DNA of 64,000 bases from Rhodococcus qingshengii (GCF_021025955.1 NZ_JAJNCL010000020.1:1-64000); one strand, 5' to 3'. Positions 44,846 through 54,096 are shown, numbered from the stretch's first letter. Notes: generated by a model from the sequence alone, not told the origin. Made by a program: numbers and translations.

Positions 44846-45670
44846 GTGAGTTCGGAGAAGATGCTGACCCGCATCGGTGCGCTGCTTCGCCAAGCGGAGT
44901 CCACCGACAATCCATACGAAGGTGAAGCCTTCATGGCCGCTGCGCAGCGGTTGGCCACCAGTTCCGCCATCGATCTGGCGGTCGCGCGTGCGCACACCGC
45001 GTCTTCGGAAAAGCGCGCGACGCCCACTCAACGGCTCATCACCATCGGCGAACCGGGTAAGCGCGGGCTGCGAACGTACGCCCAGTTGTTCATCGCGATC
45101 GCCGCTGCCAACGACGTGCAGTGCGACATCGCTCAGACGTCGGCCGTCATCTACGCTTACGGCTTCGCCGGTGACATCGACGTGTGCGAAGCCCTGTACT
45201 CGAGCTTGCTCTTCCAGATGGTCCGTGACTCCGACGCGTACGTGCGCTCCGGGGCGTACCGCGGCGAAACGTCCGTGCGGACCGTCGTCGAAACTCGTGG
45301 ACGACGACGCGTCAACACTCAGGTCCGCAAGCCGGTAGCCGGAGTGACGGCGCGCCTGAATTTCCAGATGGCGTACGCGTCTCGCATCGGCGCTCGGTTG
45401 GCCGAGACGAAGCAGGAGACGGAGAAAGCCGCGATCGCCGAATCGGTCGCGTCGTCCTCGGAAACCGCACTCGTGCTGCGCAACAAGGAAATCGAGCTCA
45501 AGGACTACTACTCGTCCAACTCCAAAGCGCGTGGGACCTGGCGGGGTGGTGGCCGCGCGAGTGCCGGCCATTCCTCGCATGCTCGACGAGCGGGTGATCG
45601 GGCGGCGCGCTCCGCGCGTCTGGGGAACCTTCCGGAGATCGGCGGGGTGCGCGGGCAGCTCGACTCGTGA
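44846..45670 (+). CDS. DUF2786-family protein
   Basis: A 274-aa cytoplasmic protein. The N-terminal DUF2786 segment has MLTRIGALLRQAESTDNPYEGEAFMAAAQRLAT at about 6-38 in pieces; the C-terminal 40 residues are Arg/Gly/Ser-rich. Function unknown. GTG 44846 is used (leaderless). The stop overlaps the GTG of the next gene (GTGA), so the pair is translationally coupled. A DUF2786 plus HExxH pair occurs side by side in other mycolata (Rv0184/Rv0185 as I recall), which suggests a joint role, perhaps DNA- or phage-related. Confidence 0.75.
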   Translation: MSSEKMLTRIGALLRQAESTDNPYEGEAFMAAAQRLATSSAIDLAVARAHTASSEKRATPTQRLITIGEPGKRGLRTYAQLFIAIAAANDVQCDIAQTSAVIYAYGFAGDIDVCEALYSSLLFQMVRDSDAYVRSGAYRGETSVRTVVETRGRRRVNTQVRKPVAGVTARLNFQMAYASRIGARLAETKQETEKAAIAESVASSSETALVLRNKEIELKDYYSSNSKARGTWRGGGRASAGHSSHARRAGDRAARSARLGNLPEIGGVRGQLDS

Positions 45671-46164
45671 GGGATACGCAACGCAGCGCTGTCTACGAGG
45701 CAGAGACGTTGGTACGCGCCATGTTCGATCGCGCCGACGAGCGCGGCCTTCGGAGCGTCGAGGTCATGGGTTCCACCATCACCCTGCCGGTCGAGCGCAA
45801 ATTCGGTTCCGTGGAGTCGGTCCAGGCGTACTGCGACCAACTACTCGGTCTGAACTGGATTCGGGAGACCTGGCCTCGCGCAACCGTTTCGGTGTCCGTA
45901 CGCTCTCGCGCCGGTAATGCTGCCGCCCATTACTCGAACGACGTCATCGCCGTTCCGGACGACCGTGACGGCCGGTGGGCGCTACGCGAATTCGTTGTCT
46001 TGCACGAACTTGCGCACCACCTCGGTGACCCCACTTCCGACGAGGCTTCCCACGGGCCCGAGTTCGTCGACCGCTATACGAACCTGGTCGGCGAGATCAT
46101 CGGACCCGAGGCGGCCTTCGTTCTTCGCGCGATGTTCCTTGCCGGTGGTGTCCGGACAAGTTGA
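45667..46164 (+). CDS. putative zinc metallohydrolase, HExxH (Rv0185-like) family
   Basis: A 165-aa protein with a zincin motif: His113, Glu114 and His117 in VLHELAHHLG, and a probable third ligand His129 in ASHGPEF. There is no signal peptide, so it is cytoplasmic. It matches the TIGR-type 'HEXXH_Rv0185' family in length and layout. GTG 45667 overlaps the DUF2786 stop. Substrate unknown. Confidence 0.78.
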   Translation: MRDTQRSAVYEAETLVRAMFDRADERGLRSVEVMGSTITLPVERKFGSVESVQAYCDQLLGLNWIRETWPRATVSVSVRSRAGNAAAHYSNDVIAVPDDRDGRWALREFVVLHELAHHLGDPTSDEASHGPEFVDRYTNLVGEIIGPEAAFVLRAMFLAGGVRTS

Positions 46165-46225
46165 GGGTTATCAGCCCTCGGCGAACCCGGTGGTGTCCGA
46201 ACCGGCCGACTGGAATACTCGGCCT

Positions 46226-46594
46226 ATGGATGCGCCGCGCAGATTAGTCCTGGTCAAGGATGGGTCCGAACATCCCGATCCTGCTGTTGCCGTGCGCAAA
46301 CCCCCACTGATTCGTGAAGCCTACGGACGAGTGCTGCGGGAGGTTCGACGCGATCAGGACCGAACTCTCGACGACGTAGCCGCAAAGGTCGGGATGTCGA
46401 AGCAGTACCTCTCCGAGATCGAACGGGGCAAGAAGGAACCGTCGTCGGAAATTCTGCGCGCCATCTGCGAAGCGCTCGGGATGCCGCTCGAGCACCTGCT
46501 GTTCCGAGCGGGCAACAGGATCGTTGCACTCAACTCCCTCACCTTCGGGCACTCTCCCGCACCGATCTCGGGGCCCGTCCTGATGGCGGCCTAG
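46226..46594 (+). CDS. XRE-family regulator (ClgR/PopR-like), probable clpP activator
   Basis: A 122-aa protein with an HTH_3 domain at about 34-95 (LDDVAAKVGMSKQYLSEIERGKKEPSSEILRAICEALGMPLEHLL). The SEIERGxKEPSSE stretch is shared with ClgR, the activator of clp genes in actinobacteria; PopR of Streptomyces, which controls clpP3P4, is similar. It lies tail to tail with two clpP genes: its stop codon directly abuts the clpP stop with no spacer. ATG 46226 lacks a clear Shine-Dalgarno. Inferred role: controls the clpP pair. Confidence 0.75.
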   Translation: MDAPRRLVLVKDGSEHPDPAVAVRKPPLIREAYGRVLREVRRDQDRTLDDVAAKVGMSKQYLSEIERGKKEPSSEILRAICEALGMPLEHLLFRAGNRIVALNSLTFGHSPAPISGPVLMAA

Positions 46595-47182
46595 TCAGTT
46601 CCCTTCGATGAGGGTGTCGGCCAGTCCGTAGGAGATAGCGTCGTCGGCGGTGAAGATCCTGTCGCGATCGGTGTCCTTACGCAGTCGCTCGACGCTCTGA
46701 CCGGTGTGTTTACTCAAAATCGCCTCGGTCTGCTCCCGGATTCGCAGGATCTCGGCGGCTTGAAGCGCGAGGTCCGAGATGGTGCCACTACCTTGCGTCG
46801 ACGGTTGGTGCAGCAGCACCCGGGAATGGGCGAGAACATGCCGATGGCCGGGAGTACCGGCGGCCAGAAGCACTGCAGCAGCCGACGCCGCTTGCCCCAT
46901 GCAGTACGTGGAAATGGTGGGTTTCAAGAACTGCATCGTGTCGTAGATCGCGAGCATCGCGGTGGTGGAACCGCCGGGAGAGTTGATGTACAAACCGATT
47001 TCGCGATCCGGGTTGTCGGCCTGCAGGTGCAGCATCTGGGCCATCACGACGTTGGCGACGCCGTCGTCGATCTCTGTGCCGAGAAAAACGATGCGTTCGT
47101 TGAGCAGCCTACTGAAGATGTCGAAAGACCGCTCACCCGTTGGCGTTCGCTCGATGACACTGGGAATCGTGTACTGGGACAT
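46595..47182 (-). CDS. clpP: ATP-dependent Clp protease proteolytic subunit (ClpP2-like)
   Basis: A 195-aa serine peptidase with an intact triad: Ser100 in GQAASAAA, His125 in LLHQP, Asp174 in DTDRDRIF. The [17 protein letters not shown] segment resembles mycobacterial ClpP2. ATG 47182 lies 4 nt after the upstream clpP stop, so the two form an operon and probably a hetero-tetradecamer. Neighbours are not the tig/clpX genes of the core clpP1P2 locus, so this is probably an additional pair. Confidence 0.9.
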   Translation of the reverse strand: MSQYTIPSVIERTPTGERSFDIFSRLLNERIVFLGTEIDDGVANVVMAQMLHLQADNPDREIGLYINSPGGSTTAMLAIYDTMQFLKPTISTYCMGQAASAAAVLLAAGTPGHRHVLAHSRVLLHQPSTQGSGTISDLALQAAEILRIREQTEAILSKHTGQSVERLRKDTDRDRIFTADDAISYGLADTLIEGN

Positions 47183-47186
47183 GACG

Positions 47187-47795
47187 TCACAATCCGATCT
47201 TGGGGAAGGTGGCTTGGGGTGCGATCTCGGCGAAGGACGTCACGACGCGGTCGACGATTCCGTACTCGCGTGCCTGCTCGGCGGTGAACCAGCGATCCCG
47301 ATCGCTGTCGGTCTCGATCTCTTCGACGGTCCGGCCCGTTTCGGCGGCAAGGATTTCCTGAGATTGACGCTTCATCAGCTCGAGGCTCTCGGCCTGGATC
47401 GCAATGTCCACCGCAGTGCCACCGATACCGGCCGAAGGTTGGTGCATCATGATGCGGCTGTGCGCCAGGCTGATTCGCTTGCCGTGGGTGCCGGAGCAGA
47501 GAAGCACCTGGCCCATGCTGGCGGCGAAGCCCATCGCGACCGTCACGACGTCGTTGGGGATGAGCTTCATCGTGTCGTAGATGGCCAGCCCGGCAAACAC
47601 CGATCCGCCGGGTGAATTGATGTAAAGCACGATGTCGCGCTTGGGGTCGGTGGTGGCGAGAAGTACCAGTTCCGAACACACACGTTCGGCCATGGCGTCG
47701 TTGACCTCACCGGTGAGCAGAATGGTTCGCTGTCGGAAGAGCCTGTCTGTCAACAGGTCACGGTAGCCGGTGTCGGTGGGCGTTTCGGTAGTCAT
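47187..47795 (-). CDS. clpP: ATP-dependent Clp protease proteolytic subunit (ClpP1-like)
   Basis: A 202-aa ClpP with triad Ser93 (FAASMGQ), His118 (MMHQP) and Asp167 (DSDRDRWF). ClpP1-like by its FAASMG loop. ATG 47795 begins [10 protein letters not shown]; the longer reading to 48092 crosses the promoter region. First gene of the clpP pair. An inverted repeat with GTTCGCTC half-sites lies about 85-135 nt upstream and may be bound by the adjacent XRE regulator. Confidence 0.9.
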   Translation of the reverse strand: MTTETPTDTGYRDLLTDRLFRQRTILLTGEVNDAMAERVCSELVLLATTDPKRDIVLYINSPGGSVFAGLAIYDTMKLIPNDVVTVAMGFAASMGQVLLCSGTHGKRISLAHSRIMMHQPSAGIGGTAVDIAIQAESLELMKRQSQEILAAETGRTVEEIETDSDRDRWFTAEQAREYGIVDRVVTSFAEIAPQATFPKIGL

Positions 47796-47878
47796 GAATC
47801 CATTCCTACCGGCGCAGCGGTGTCGGGACCCCGCCTGTCTGCTGTGGGCAGACCACCCCTGTTTTGCCCCCCATTCTT

Positions 47879-47929
47879 GAGCGAACGGCATGTTCAGTCG
47901 ATCTAAGGCGCCGAAAGTACCGTTCGCTC
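47879..47929. promoter_or_regulatory. widely spaced inverted repeat upstream of clpP pair
   Basis: GAGCGAACGG (47879-47888) and its exact complement CCGTTCGCTC (47920-47929) are separated by 31 nt in the divergent clpP/LLM region. GTTCGCT is the left half of the published ClgR box; the right half (GCG) is not at the expected distance, so a related regulator is more likely. Confidence 0.45.
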
Positions 47930-48043
47930 GAAAAGGGATGGGAACAAAGCGGGCATACCCGTCACCGACGGCGGCGGTAGCGGTACCGCGCACACCCGGC
48001 CATGATGGGAGAAGACAACCATTCCTCTCGTCAGGAGCATGGC

Positions 48044-48838
48044 ATGACTCGTCCGGTACGCATCGGTGTTCAACTCCAACCTCAGCACGCACCCGACTAC
48101 GGGTTGATACGCGACGCCGTCTTACGGTCCGAGGACGCCGGGGTGGACATCGTCTTCAACTGGGACCACTTCTACCCGTTGACCGGCGATCCCGACGGCG
48201 CCCACTTCGAATGCTGGACCATGCTCGGCGCCTGGGCCGAGCAGACAGAACGCGTTGAAATCGGCGCCCTGGTCACCGGTGGTGGCTACCGCAATCCGGA
48301 TCTGCTGGCCGACATGGCGCGAACCGTCGACCACATCAGCGGCGGTCGTCTGATCCTCGGTATCGGTGCCGGCTGGTTCGAGAAGGACTACGACCAGTTC
48401 GGATACGACTTCGGCACTCCCGGCTCACGGCTGAAACTGCTGGGCGAATACCTCCCCCGCATCACAGGCCGTCTGGCGAAGGGCAACCCGCCGCCGACGC
48501 GCAGCATCCCGGTCCTCATCGGCGGTGGCGGTGAGAAGAAGACCCTGCGCCTGGTCGCCGAGTACGCCGACGTCTGGCACAGCTTCGGCGACCGCGAGAC
48601 ACACCTGCGCAAGTCAGACATCCTCTCCGACCATTGCGCCGACGTGGGCCGGAACCCGGTGGAAGTGGAGCACTCGGTGCCGTGGCCTGGGCTCGAGAAT
48701 GCTGCCGACCTGGTCGCCGACGGCGTCTCGCTCTTCACCGTCGGCGTCAGCGGACCTGACTACGACCTGACGACGCTTGTCGAGGCCATCGGCTGGCGCG
48801 ACGACAACACCGCACCAGCGTTGAGCGGGTTGGCCTGA
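48044..48838 (+). CDS. LLM-class F420-dependent oxidoreductase
   Basis: A 264-aa luciferase-like TIM-barrel protein (IGVQLQPQHAPDY; VFNWDHFYPLTGDPDGAHFECWTMLGA; ALVTGGGYRNPDLLADMARTVDHISGGRLILGIGAGWFEKDY in pieces). The pattern is that of mycobacterial/rhodococcal F420 enzymes; FMN cannot be excluded. ATG 48044 has AGGAG 7 nt upstream. It is divergent from clpP. Its 3' end overlaps the converging CoA-transferase gene by 79 nt, which is long for a bacterial convergent pair. Substrate unknown. Confidence 0.85.
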   Translation: MTRPVRIGVQLQPQHAPDYGLIRDAVLRSEDAGVDIVFNWDHFYPLTGDPDGAHFECWTMLGAWAEQTERVEIGALVTGGGYRNPDLLADMARTVDHISGGRLILGIGAGWFEKDYDQFGYDFGTPGSRLKLLGEYLPRITGRLAKGNPPPTRSIPVLIGGGGEKKTLRLVAEYADVWHSFGDRETHLRKSDILSDHCADVGRNPVEVEHSVPWPGLENAADLVADGVSLFTVGVSGPDYDLTTLVEAIGWRDDNTAPALSGLA

Positions 48839-49989
48839 GAAGTACCCAGCACGTCGTCGTTGTCGGCGCCGAGAACGGGCGGCGCCGACGTCAGGCGCGG
48901 CCTCTGTCCGGAGAAGTTGACCGGAAAGGCCACTTGCTTCAACGGTCCGAGCGCCGGATGGTCGACGGTTCCGACCATGCCGAGCGCGGCGGTGTGGGGA
49001 TCGGAGTAGATCTCGTCGAGATGCCGGATCGGTGAGACCGGTACCGCTCGTTCGGCGAGCAGAGCGCACCAGTATTCGACGGTTCCGGACGCAAAGGCGC
49101 TGGTGAGTTCTCGTTCCAAGCTCTCGCGGTTCTCCACCCGCTCGCGGTTGTGGACAAAACGAGGCTCGGTCGCCAGTTCGCTTCGACCGATCGCCTCGCA
49201 CAGCGACGCCCACATCGCGTCGTTGCCGACAGCGATGACGAAGTACCCGTCGCTGGCAGGAAATGCTTGGTAGGGAGCAAGATTCGGGTGCCCGGAGCCT
49301 AACGCCGTCGGACGCTCACCGGTGGCGAAGTAGCTGGTCGCCCAGTTCACGTGCATGGCGAGTTGGCACTCGTACAACGACGTGGTCACGTACTGTCCGC
49401 GCCCGGTCCGGCCCCGCTCGACCAATGCAGCCAGCACCCCGACCAGTCCGAACAGCGCTGCACCCAAGTCCCCCAACGCAAATCCGGACTTCATCGGCGC
49501 GCCACCCGGTTCACCGGTGAGCGACATGAGCCCACCCGCGGCTTGCGCGATCATGTCGTACCCTGGTTCGTCGCGCAGCGGCCCTTCTTCACCGAAGGCA
49601 GAGATATGCAGGGTGATCAGATGTGGGTATCGCTCGGACAGTGCCTGGTAGTCGAAGATCTTCTGTAATCCACTGCCCGGCTTGAAGTTCTCCACGACCA
49701 CGTCGGTCTCTTCGAGCATGCGGTGGATGATCTCCTGTCCTTCGGTGGACTTGAGATCGATCGTCACCGACTTCTTGCCGCGGTTGATCGCGAGGTAGTA
49801 GGCGGCATCGACCCCGACGAAGGGCGGTCCCCACGAACGTGTGGGGTCGCCGCCCTCGGGGTGCTCGATTTTGGTGACGTCCGCCCCGAGATCGGCAAGC
49901 GACATAGTTGCGTACGGTCCGGCAAGGATCTTCGACAGATCGAGAACGCGGACACCGGCAAGAGGTGCGGGGCCTTGGGAAGAATTCAC
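48760..49989 (-). CDS. CaiB/BaiF family CoA-transferase 3
   Basis: A 409-aa class III CoA-transferase with catalytic Asp145 in EPGYDMIAQAAGGLMSLTG and the typical VRVLDLSKILAGPYAT start. GTG 49989 overlaps the acyl-CoA dehydrogenase stop (GTGA). Third gene of an operon: MHS transporter, AidB-like dehydrogenase, CoA-transferase. The likely logic is import of an organic acid, CoA activation and desaturation. The C-terminal 25 or so residues are encoded in the overlap with the LLM gene and may be an extension. Confidence 0.87.
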   Translation of the reverse strand: MNSSQGPAPLAGVRVLDLSKILAGPYATMSLADLGADVTKIEHPEGGDPTRSWGPPFVGVDAAYYLAINRGKKSVTIDLKSTEGQEIIHRMLEETDVVVENFKPGSGLQKIFDYQALSERYPHLITLHISAFGEEGPLRDEPGYDMIAQAAGGLMSLTGEPGGAPMKSGFALGDLGAALFGLVGVLAALVERGRTGRGQYVTTSLYECQLAMHVNWATSYFATGERPTALGSGHPNLAPYQAFPASDGYFVIAVGNDAMWASLCEAIGRSELATEPRFVHNRERVENRESLERELTSAFASGTVEYWCALLAERAVPVSPIRHLDEIYSDPHTAALGMVGTVDHPALGPLKQVAFPVNFSGQRPRLTSAPPVLGADNDDVLGTSQANPLNAGAVLSSRQPMASTSVVRS

Positions 49990-51701
49990 CGATGAACTCC
50001 TGCCACAGAGAGGAACTCGGCGACGACCGCGCGTGCGTCATCGAACTCCACGTCGCCGCCATCAGTAATCACCTCGAGATTGCCGAGCGCGGCCGACGGC
50101 GCCTTCCCGGCAAGACCTGCCAGGTAGGAGTTCGCCACCAGCAGTGACCGGTACCCGTTACCTTCTCGGATGCCGTGATCCGCAAGATCGAACAGCAGGC
50201 TCGCCATCACGGTGCGAGCCAACTCGTCGGCATATTTTGCACTGGCAGCCTGCGCGGCATCGTCAGATCCGGTGATCAGACGATCTCCCTCCTCGGCCAG
50301 TTCCTCCCAGCGCCGCAACAGAACTCCGGCCCCGGCGTCACAGCCAGGTCCGACGGTGGACAGGATGTCCATCATCGCTCCCGCGACCGTGCGGTGCGAG
50401 TCGAACTTGCGTAGGCACCGAAGTACGTCCAGCGCAATGACATTGCTCGAACCCTCCCAGATCGAGCCGAGGTGAGCGTCTCGCACCAGTCGCGCGTTCA
50501 CCCATTCCTCGATGTAGCCGTTGCCACCGCGCACCTCCATTGCCTCACCGGTGACCACTCGCGCACGTTTACAGACAAAGTGTTTGGCGATCGGCGTCAG
50601 CACCCTGATCAGTGCTCGCGCCTGATCGTCTCCGCCGTCTGCAGCCTGAAGACACTGCGCGCTGTACGCGACCAGAGCTAGCGAGGCTTCGGCATCGAGC
50701 GCAAGAGGAAGAAGAGTCGCCCGCATCAACGGCTGATCGAAGAGTCTCTTACCGAACACGACTCGGCTCTTCGAATGTTCAACGGCTTCGCGGACTGCTC
50801 GGCGCATGAGAGCACTCGACCTCATCGCATTGGACAGCCGCGACGTGTTGACCATCTCCGCCATCTGGCGGAACCCTCGATCGAGTTCACCGACCTGGAG
50901 TGCGTGCGCGCGGCTGAGTGTCACCTCGCCGCTGGGCATGGAGCGCGTGCCCAGCTTGTCCTTGAGTCGATCGATCGTGAGGTTGTTGCGTTCGCCGGAT
51001 TCCAAAGTCTTCGGGACCATGAACATTCCGACTCCACGCGTCGAACCATCCTGTCCGCCTGGGAATCTTGCGAGGGTGATGATCACGTCGGCGTCAGGGT
51101 TGGAGGCGAACCACTTCTTACCGGTGAGGACCCATCCGTCACCGTCGCGCTCGGCACGCGTTTCGGTGCAGGCGATATCGGTGCCGGCCTGAATCTCGGT
51201 CATGAACATCGCACCGGTCTTCGCCTGCTCGGGGTCAGTCGACGTCAATGCGTCGATCCAGGGCGAGAACACGGCCGGATCACCGAACATACGCAGGGTC
51301 CGCGCAGCCGCATCGGTCATCGACACCGGGCAAGCAAGCCCGAACTCTGCCTGCACGAAGATGTACGACGCGAGGTACTTCGCGAGTGGAGCGGGCACGG
51401 AGTCCCATCCGTGCAAGCCTTTTCGATGCGACATCGCGGAAAGGCCGTACTCGTTGTACGCCGCCCGGCACAGTTCCAGGTAGGCCGGGTGATAAGAAAT
51501 CCGGTCGACGCGATCGCCAGCCTTGTCGAACTGCTGCAGCACAGGTGGGTTCTGGTCTGCGATGTCGGCAAGCTCGGACAAACGGCCGGCGGCATCTCGG
51601 CCCAGTCGGTCGAGCAAGCCGTTCAACGTCTCCCGGTCCGCCCCGGCGGTCCATCTGTCCACTACCGCTGTCAGAGCGGGGTCGGTGTATGCAAAGTTCA
51701 T
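49986..51701 (-). CDS. acyl-CoA dehydrogenase family protein (AidB-like) 1
   Basis: A 571-aa FAD-dependent dehydrogenase, longer than typical ACADs (about 380) because of an N-terminal extension characteristic of AidB-like members. It has CPVSMTDAA, the flavin-site FMTEIQAGTDIACTET, GKKWFASN, EVRGGNGYIEEWVNARLVRDAH and IWEGSSNVIALDVLR. Start ATG 51701 overlaps the transporter stop (TGATG). A paralogue with the same layout is at 54093-55799. AidB binds DNA and protects from alkylation in E. coli, but the operon here points to catabolism. Confidence 0.88.
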   Translation of the reverse strand: MNFAYTDPALTAVVDRWTAGADRETLNGLLDRLGRDAAGRLSELADIADQNPPVLQQFDKAGDRVDRISYHPAYLELCRAAYNEYGLSAMSHRKGLHGWDSVPAPLAKYLASYIFVQAEFGLACPVSMTDAAARTLRMFGDPAVFSPWIDALTSTDPEQAKTGAMFMTEIQAGTDIACTETRAERDGDGWVLTGKKWFASNPDADVIITLARFPGGQDGSTRGVGMFMVPKTLESGERNNLTIDRLKDKLGTRSMPSGEVTLSRAHALQVGELDRGFRQMAEMVNTSRLSNAMRSSALMRRAVREAVEHSKSRVVFGKRLFDQPLMRATLLPLALDAEASLALVAYSAQCLQAADGGDDQARALIRVLTPIAKHFVCKRARVVTGEAMEVRGGNGYIEEWVNARLVRDAHLGSIWEGSSNVIALDVLRCLRKFDSHRTVAGAMMDILSTVGPGCDAGAGVLLRRWEELAEEGDRLITGSDDAAQAASAKYADELARTVMASLLFDLADHGIREGNGYRSLLVANSYLAGLAGKAPSAALGNLEVITDGGDVEFDDARAVVAEFLSVAGVHR

Positions 51702-53071
51702 CAGTGGTCAACGCCTTTCAGGGTGGAAACATCGGTCATGTTCGAGGAGATCGTCGACTCCGGGCCTTGCGCGTGCAGCGCACTCTTGCGCAACAAAGCC
51801 GTCATACAGACAAGGGAGAGAACGACATACACGAGCCCAAGAGCGACGACCGGCCAGATCGAGTTGGTTCGCGTCAGCAGATACTGGCTGACCATCGGGG
51901 CCGTTCCGGCAAATACGGCGGTCGACAATTGGTACGACAGAGAGATGCCGGTATACCGAACATTGGTGGGGAAAACCTGCGCCAGGATGCCGGCCAACGC
52001 GGCGTAATACATTGCGTGAGGCGCCGTCGCGAGGACCATACCCAGAATCGCCAAGGGCACGGAGCCCGTCTGAACCAGCACGAACATCAGTGGTAGGAGC
52101 ACGATCTCCGGAAGCAGCATCCAGCGGACCGCTTTCGACGGATCGATCCGCGTGGCCAGCACAGCGCCGAAAGGCTGTACGAGCGCCTGGGCTACCAGTG
52201 CCACGGTGATCACAAGGAGGAAGTCACTGCGCTCGAAGCCGAGATCCGTTGTCGCCCATGAGAGCGCAAAGGTTGTCTTGACGTACGTGATGGCAACACC
52301 GGCAACCACAGCGCCGACGCCGAGAGCAAGTTCGACGGGATGCGAACGCAACACTTCGACCAGCGGCATCCGTGTACGTTCCTGTGCCGCAACAGCCTTC
52401 TTCATCTCGGGTGTCTCGGAGATGTGCAGTCGGATGTAGAGAGCGACGATCACCAAAGCTGCGGATCCGAGGAACGGCAGACGCCAACCCCACGACTCGA
52501 ACACGGAATCCGACATCAACGTCAGGCCGAGGAAGGCCAGCGTCGCGAGCAGGTTGCCGACCGGTGAACCCTGCTGCGCAAACGCACCGTAGAGCACCTT
52601 TTTCTTCGGGGGAGCGAACTCTGTGGCGATCAATACGGCGCCACCCCATTCGCCGCCCATGGCAATGCCCTGGAGAACACGCAGTGCCACAAGCAGTATC
52701 GGTGCCCAGATCCCGATCTGGGAGTACGTAGGGAGGAGGCCGACACCGACAGTTCCCAACCCCATGAGCGCGAGGGTGATGATAACGGCGTTCTTGCGAC
52801 CGAACTTGTCTCCGAAATGACCGAACACCACTCCGCCGACCGGACGAGCCACGAATCCCACGGCAAAAGTCGCGAAGGCTGCGAGTGTTCCCACCGCCGG
52901 CGACGCATCCGGGAAGAACAGCGGGCCGAGCACCAAGGCGGATGCGGTTCCGTAGATGTAGAAGTCGAACCATTCGATGGTCGTTCCGACAAACGCCGTG
53001 ATTCCGGCCTTGCGTGCCTGTTTGGTGTTGTATTCAGGCGGATTGGTGTCGTGACCTGGGTGTTGATCCAC
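51701..53071 (-). CDS. MFS transporter, metabolite:H+ symporter (MHS) family
   Basis: A 456-aa, 12-helix transporter of the ProP/ShiA/KgtP-type MHS family. It has FVGTTIEWFDFYIYGTAS, GHFGDKFGRK, LRVLQGIAMGGEWGGAVLIATEFAP and QQGSPVGNLL in the family order. GTG 53071 has GGGAG upstream. First gene of the dehydrogenase/CoA-transferase operon and divergent from a LysR gene. It probably imports the organic acid consumed by the operon; the substrate is unknown. Confidence 0.9.
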   Translation of the reverse strand: MDQHPGHDTNPPEYNTKQARKAGITAFVGTTIEWFDFYIYGTASALVLGPLFFPDASPAVGTLAAFATFAVGFVARPVGGVVFGHFGDKFGRKNAVIITLALMGLGTVGVGLLPTYSQIGIWAPILLVALRVLQGIAMGGEWGGAVLIATEFAPPKKKVLYGAFAQQGSPVGNLLATLAFLGLTLMSDSVFESWGWRLPFLGSAALVIVALYIRLHISETPEMKKAVAAQERTRMPLVEVLRSHPVELALGVGAVVAGVAITYVKTTFALSWATTDLGFERSDFLLVITVALVAQALVQPFGAVLATRIDPSKAVRWMLLPEIVLLPLMFVLVQTGSVPLAILGMVLATAPHAMYYAALAGILAQVFPTNVRYTGISLSYQLSTAVFAGTAPMVSQYLLTRTNSIWPVVALGLVYVVLSLVCMTALLRKSALHAQGPESTISSNMTDVSTLKGVDH

Positions 53072-53176
53072 GGTTCTCCCTGATTCTCGCGTCGGGCATC
53101 ACCAAGGGATGCAATGTGAGGCGTGAATCACTATCGTCCGAAATCCATGTAGAGTCCAAGACTTAGTTCGACTCAT

Positions 53177-53197
53177 TTATGTGGGCAAACCACATAA
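53177..53197. promoter_or_regulatory. LysR operator candidate
   Basis: Perfect inverted repeat TTATGTGG-N5-CCACATAA, 21 bp with T-N11-A character, lies 20 nt before the LysR start in the divergent region. It is the likely recognition site of the LysR protein. Confidence 0.7.
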
Positions 53198-53217
53198 TGA
53201 ATGACGGGAGTAGCGAC

Positions 53218-54096
53218 GTGGAACTTCGTCAACTGCGCGCGTTTCTCGCAGTCGCCGACGAACTTCATTTCGGCCGCGCTGCCGAGCGACTCCACATCGG
53301 GCAGTCCCCGCTCAGCCAGACCATTCGCGCGCTCGAGCGCGAACTCGGTACCGACCTGTTCGTCCGGACCACCAGATCAGTGCAATTGACCGCAGCCGGC
53401 GAAGCCTTGGTCACGCCCGCTCGGATCATCGAAGCGCAGATCGCTGTCGTACGAGATATCGCATCGGCCGCGTCGACTGGCGAGACGGGCCGTGTCACAG
53501 TGGGTTTCGGCGGAACGGGCGGATACACGGTGTTGTCGGCACTCACACGGTCCTTGGCCGACTCCCATCCGGGAATCGAGTTGGATCTACGGCCGCAGAT
53601 GTATTCGGGTGAAGTACTCGACGCTCTCCGACGCGGAACCCTCGACATGGGTATCGTCGGCCTGCCCATTCCGCGCGGATTCGAGACTCACACTGTGCGC
53701 GAGGAAACCTTGATGGTCGCGGTTCCGGCCAGGCATCACCTCAGTACCCATGAGTCTGTGTCACCGAAAGACCTGGCAACCGAACGATTCGTGATGTATC
53801 CCGCCGAGCACGGCTCGGTGGTGCGCGATTACACGTTGTCCGTCTGCGCCACAGCAGGTTTCACGCCCACCGTCGCGCACGAAGCCCCCGATCCGTACAG
53901 CCTGTTGGCCATGGTCGGAGCGGGGGTCGGGATCGCCGTCGTCGTGGAGTCGACGGCGCATCTGTCCATGGACGGGGTCGTGTACCTGCCGATCGCCGGA
54001 GCCACGCCCACACTGAAAATCGCTATGGCATGGCGACCGAACAATCCGACGCCGGCAGTACACACCGTCACTCGGGTGCTGAAAGAGCAGCCTTAG
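53218..54096 (+). CDS. LysR-family transcriptional regulator
   Basis: A 292-aa LTTR. The N-terminal HTH starts VELRQLRAFLAVADELHFGRAAERLH at about 1-26 in pieces; the effector domain starts near residue 90. GTG 53218 is chosen because it has GGGAG 8-10 nt upstream and gives the standard family N-terminus; the longer reading to 53179 runs through the operator. It is divergent from the MHS transporter operon, which it probably activates. Its 3' end overlaps the next acyl-CoA dehydrogenase by 4 nt. Confidence 0.9.
   Translation: MELRQLRAFLAVADELHFGRAAERLHIGQSPLSQTIRALERELGTDLFVRTTRSVQLTAAGEALVTPARIIEAQIAVVRDIASAASTGETGRVTVGFGGTGGYTVLSALTRSLADSHPGIELDLRPQMYSGEVLDALRRGTLDMGIVGLPIPRGFETHTVREETLMVAVPARHHLSTHESVSPKDLATERFVMYPAEHGSVVRDYTLSVCATAGFTPTVAHEAPDPYSLLAMVGAGVGIAVVVESTAHLSMDGVVYLPIAGATPTLKIAMAWRPNNPTPAVHTVTRVLKEQP

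Noticed and set aside
44732-45580. N-terminal extension of the sugar ABC ATPase frame
   Set aside because: Antisense to the DUF2786 gene; the conserved ATPase starts at the ATG at 44731.
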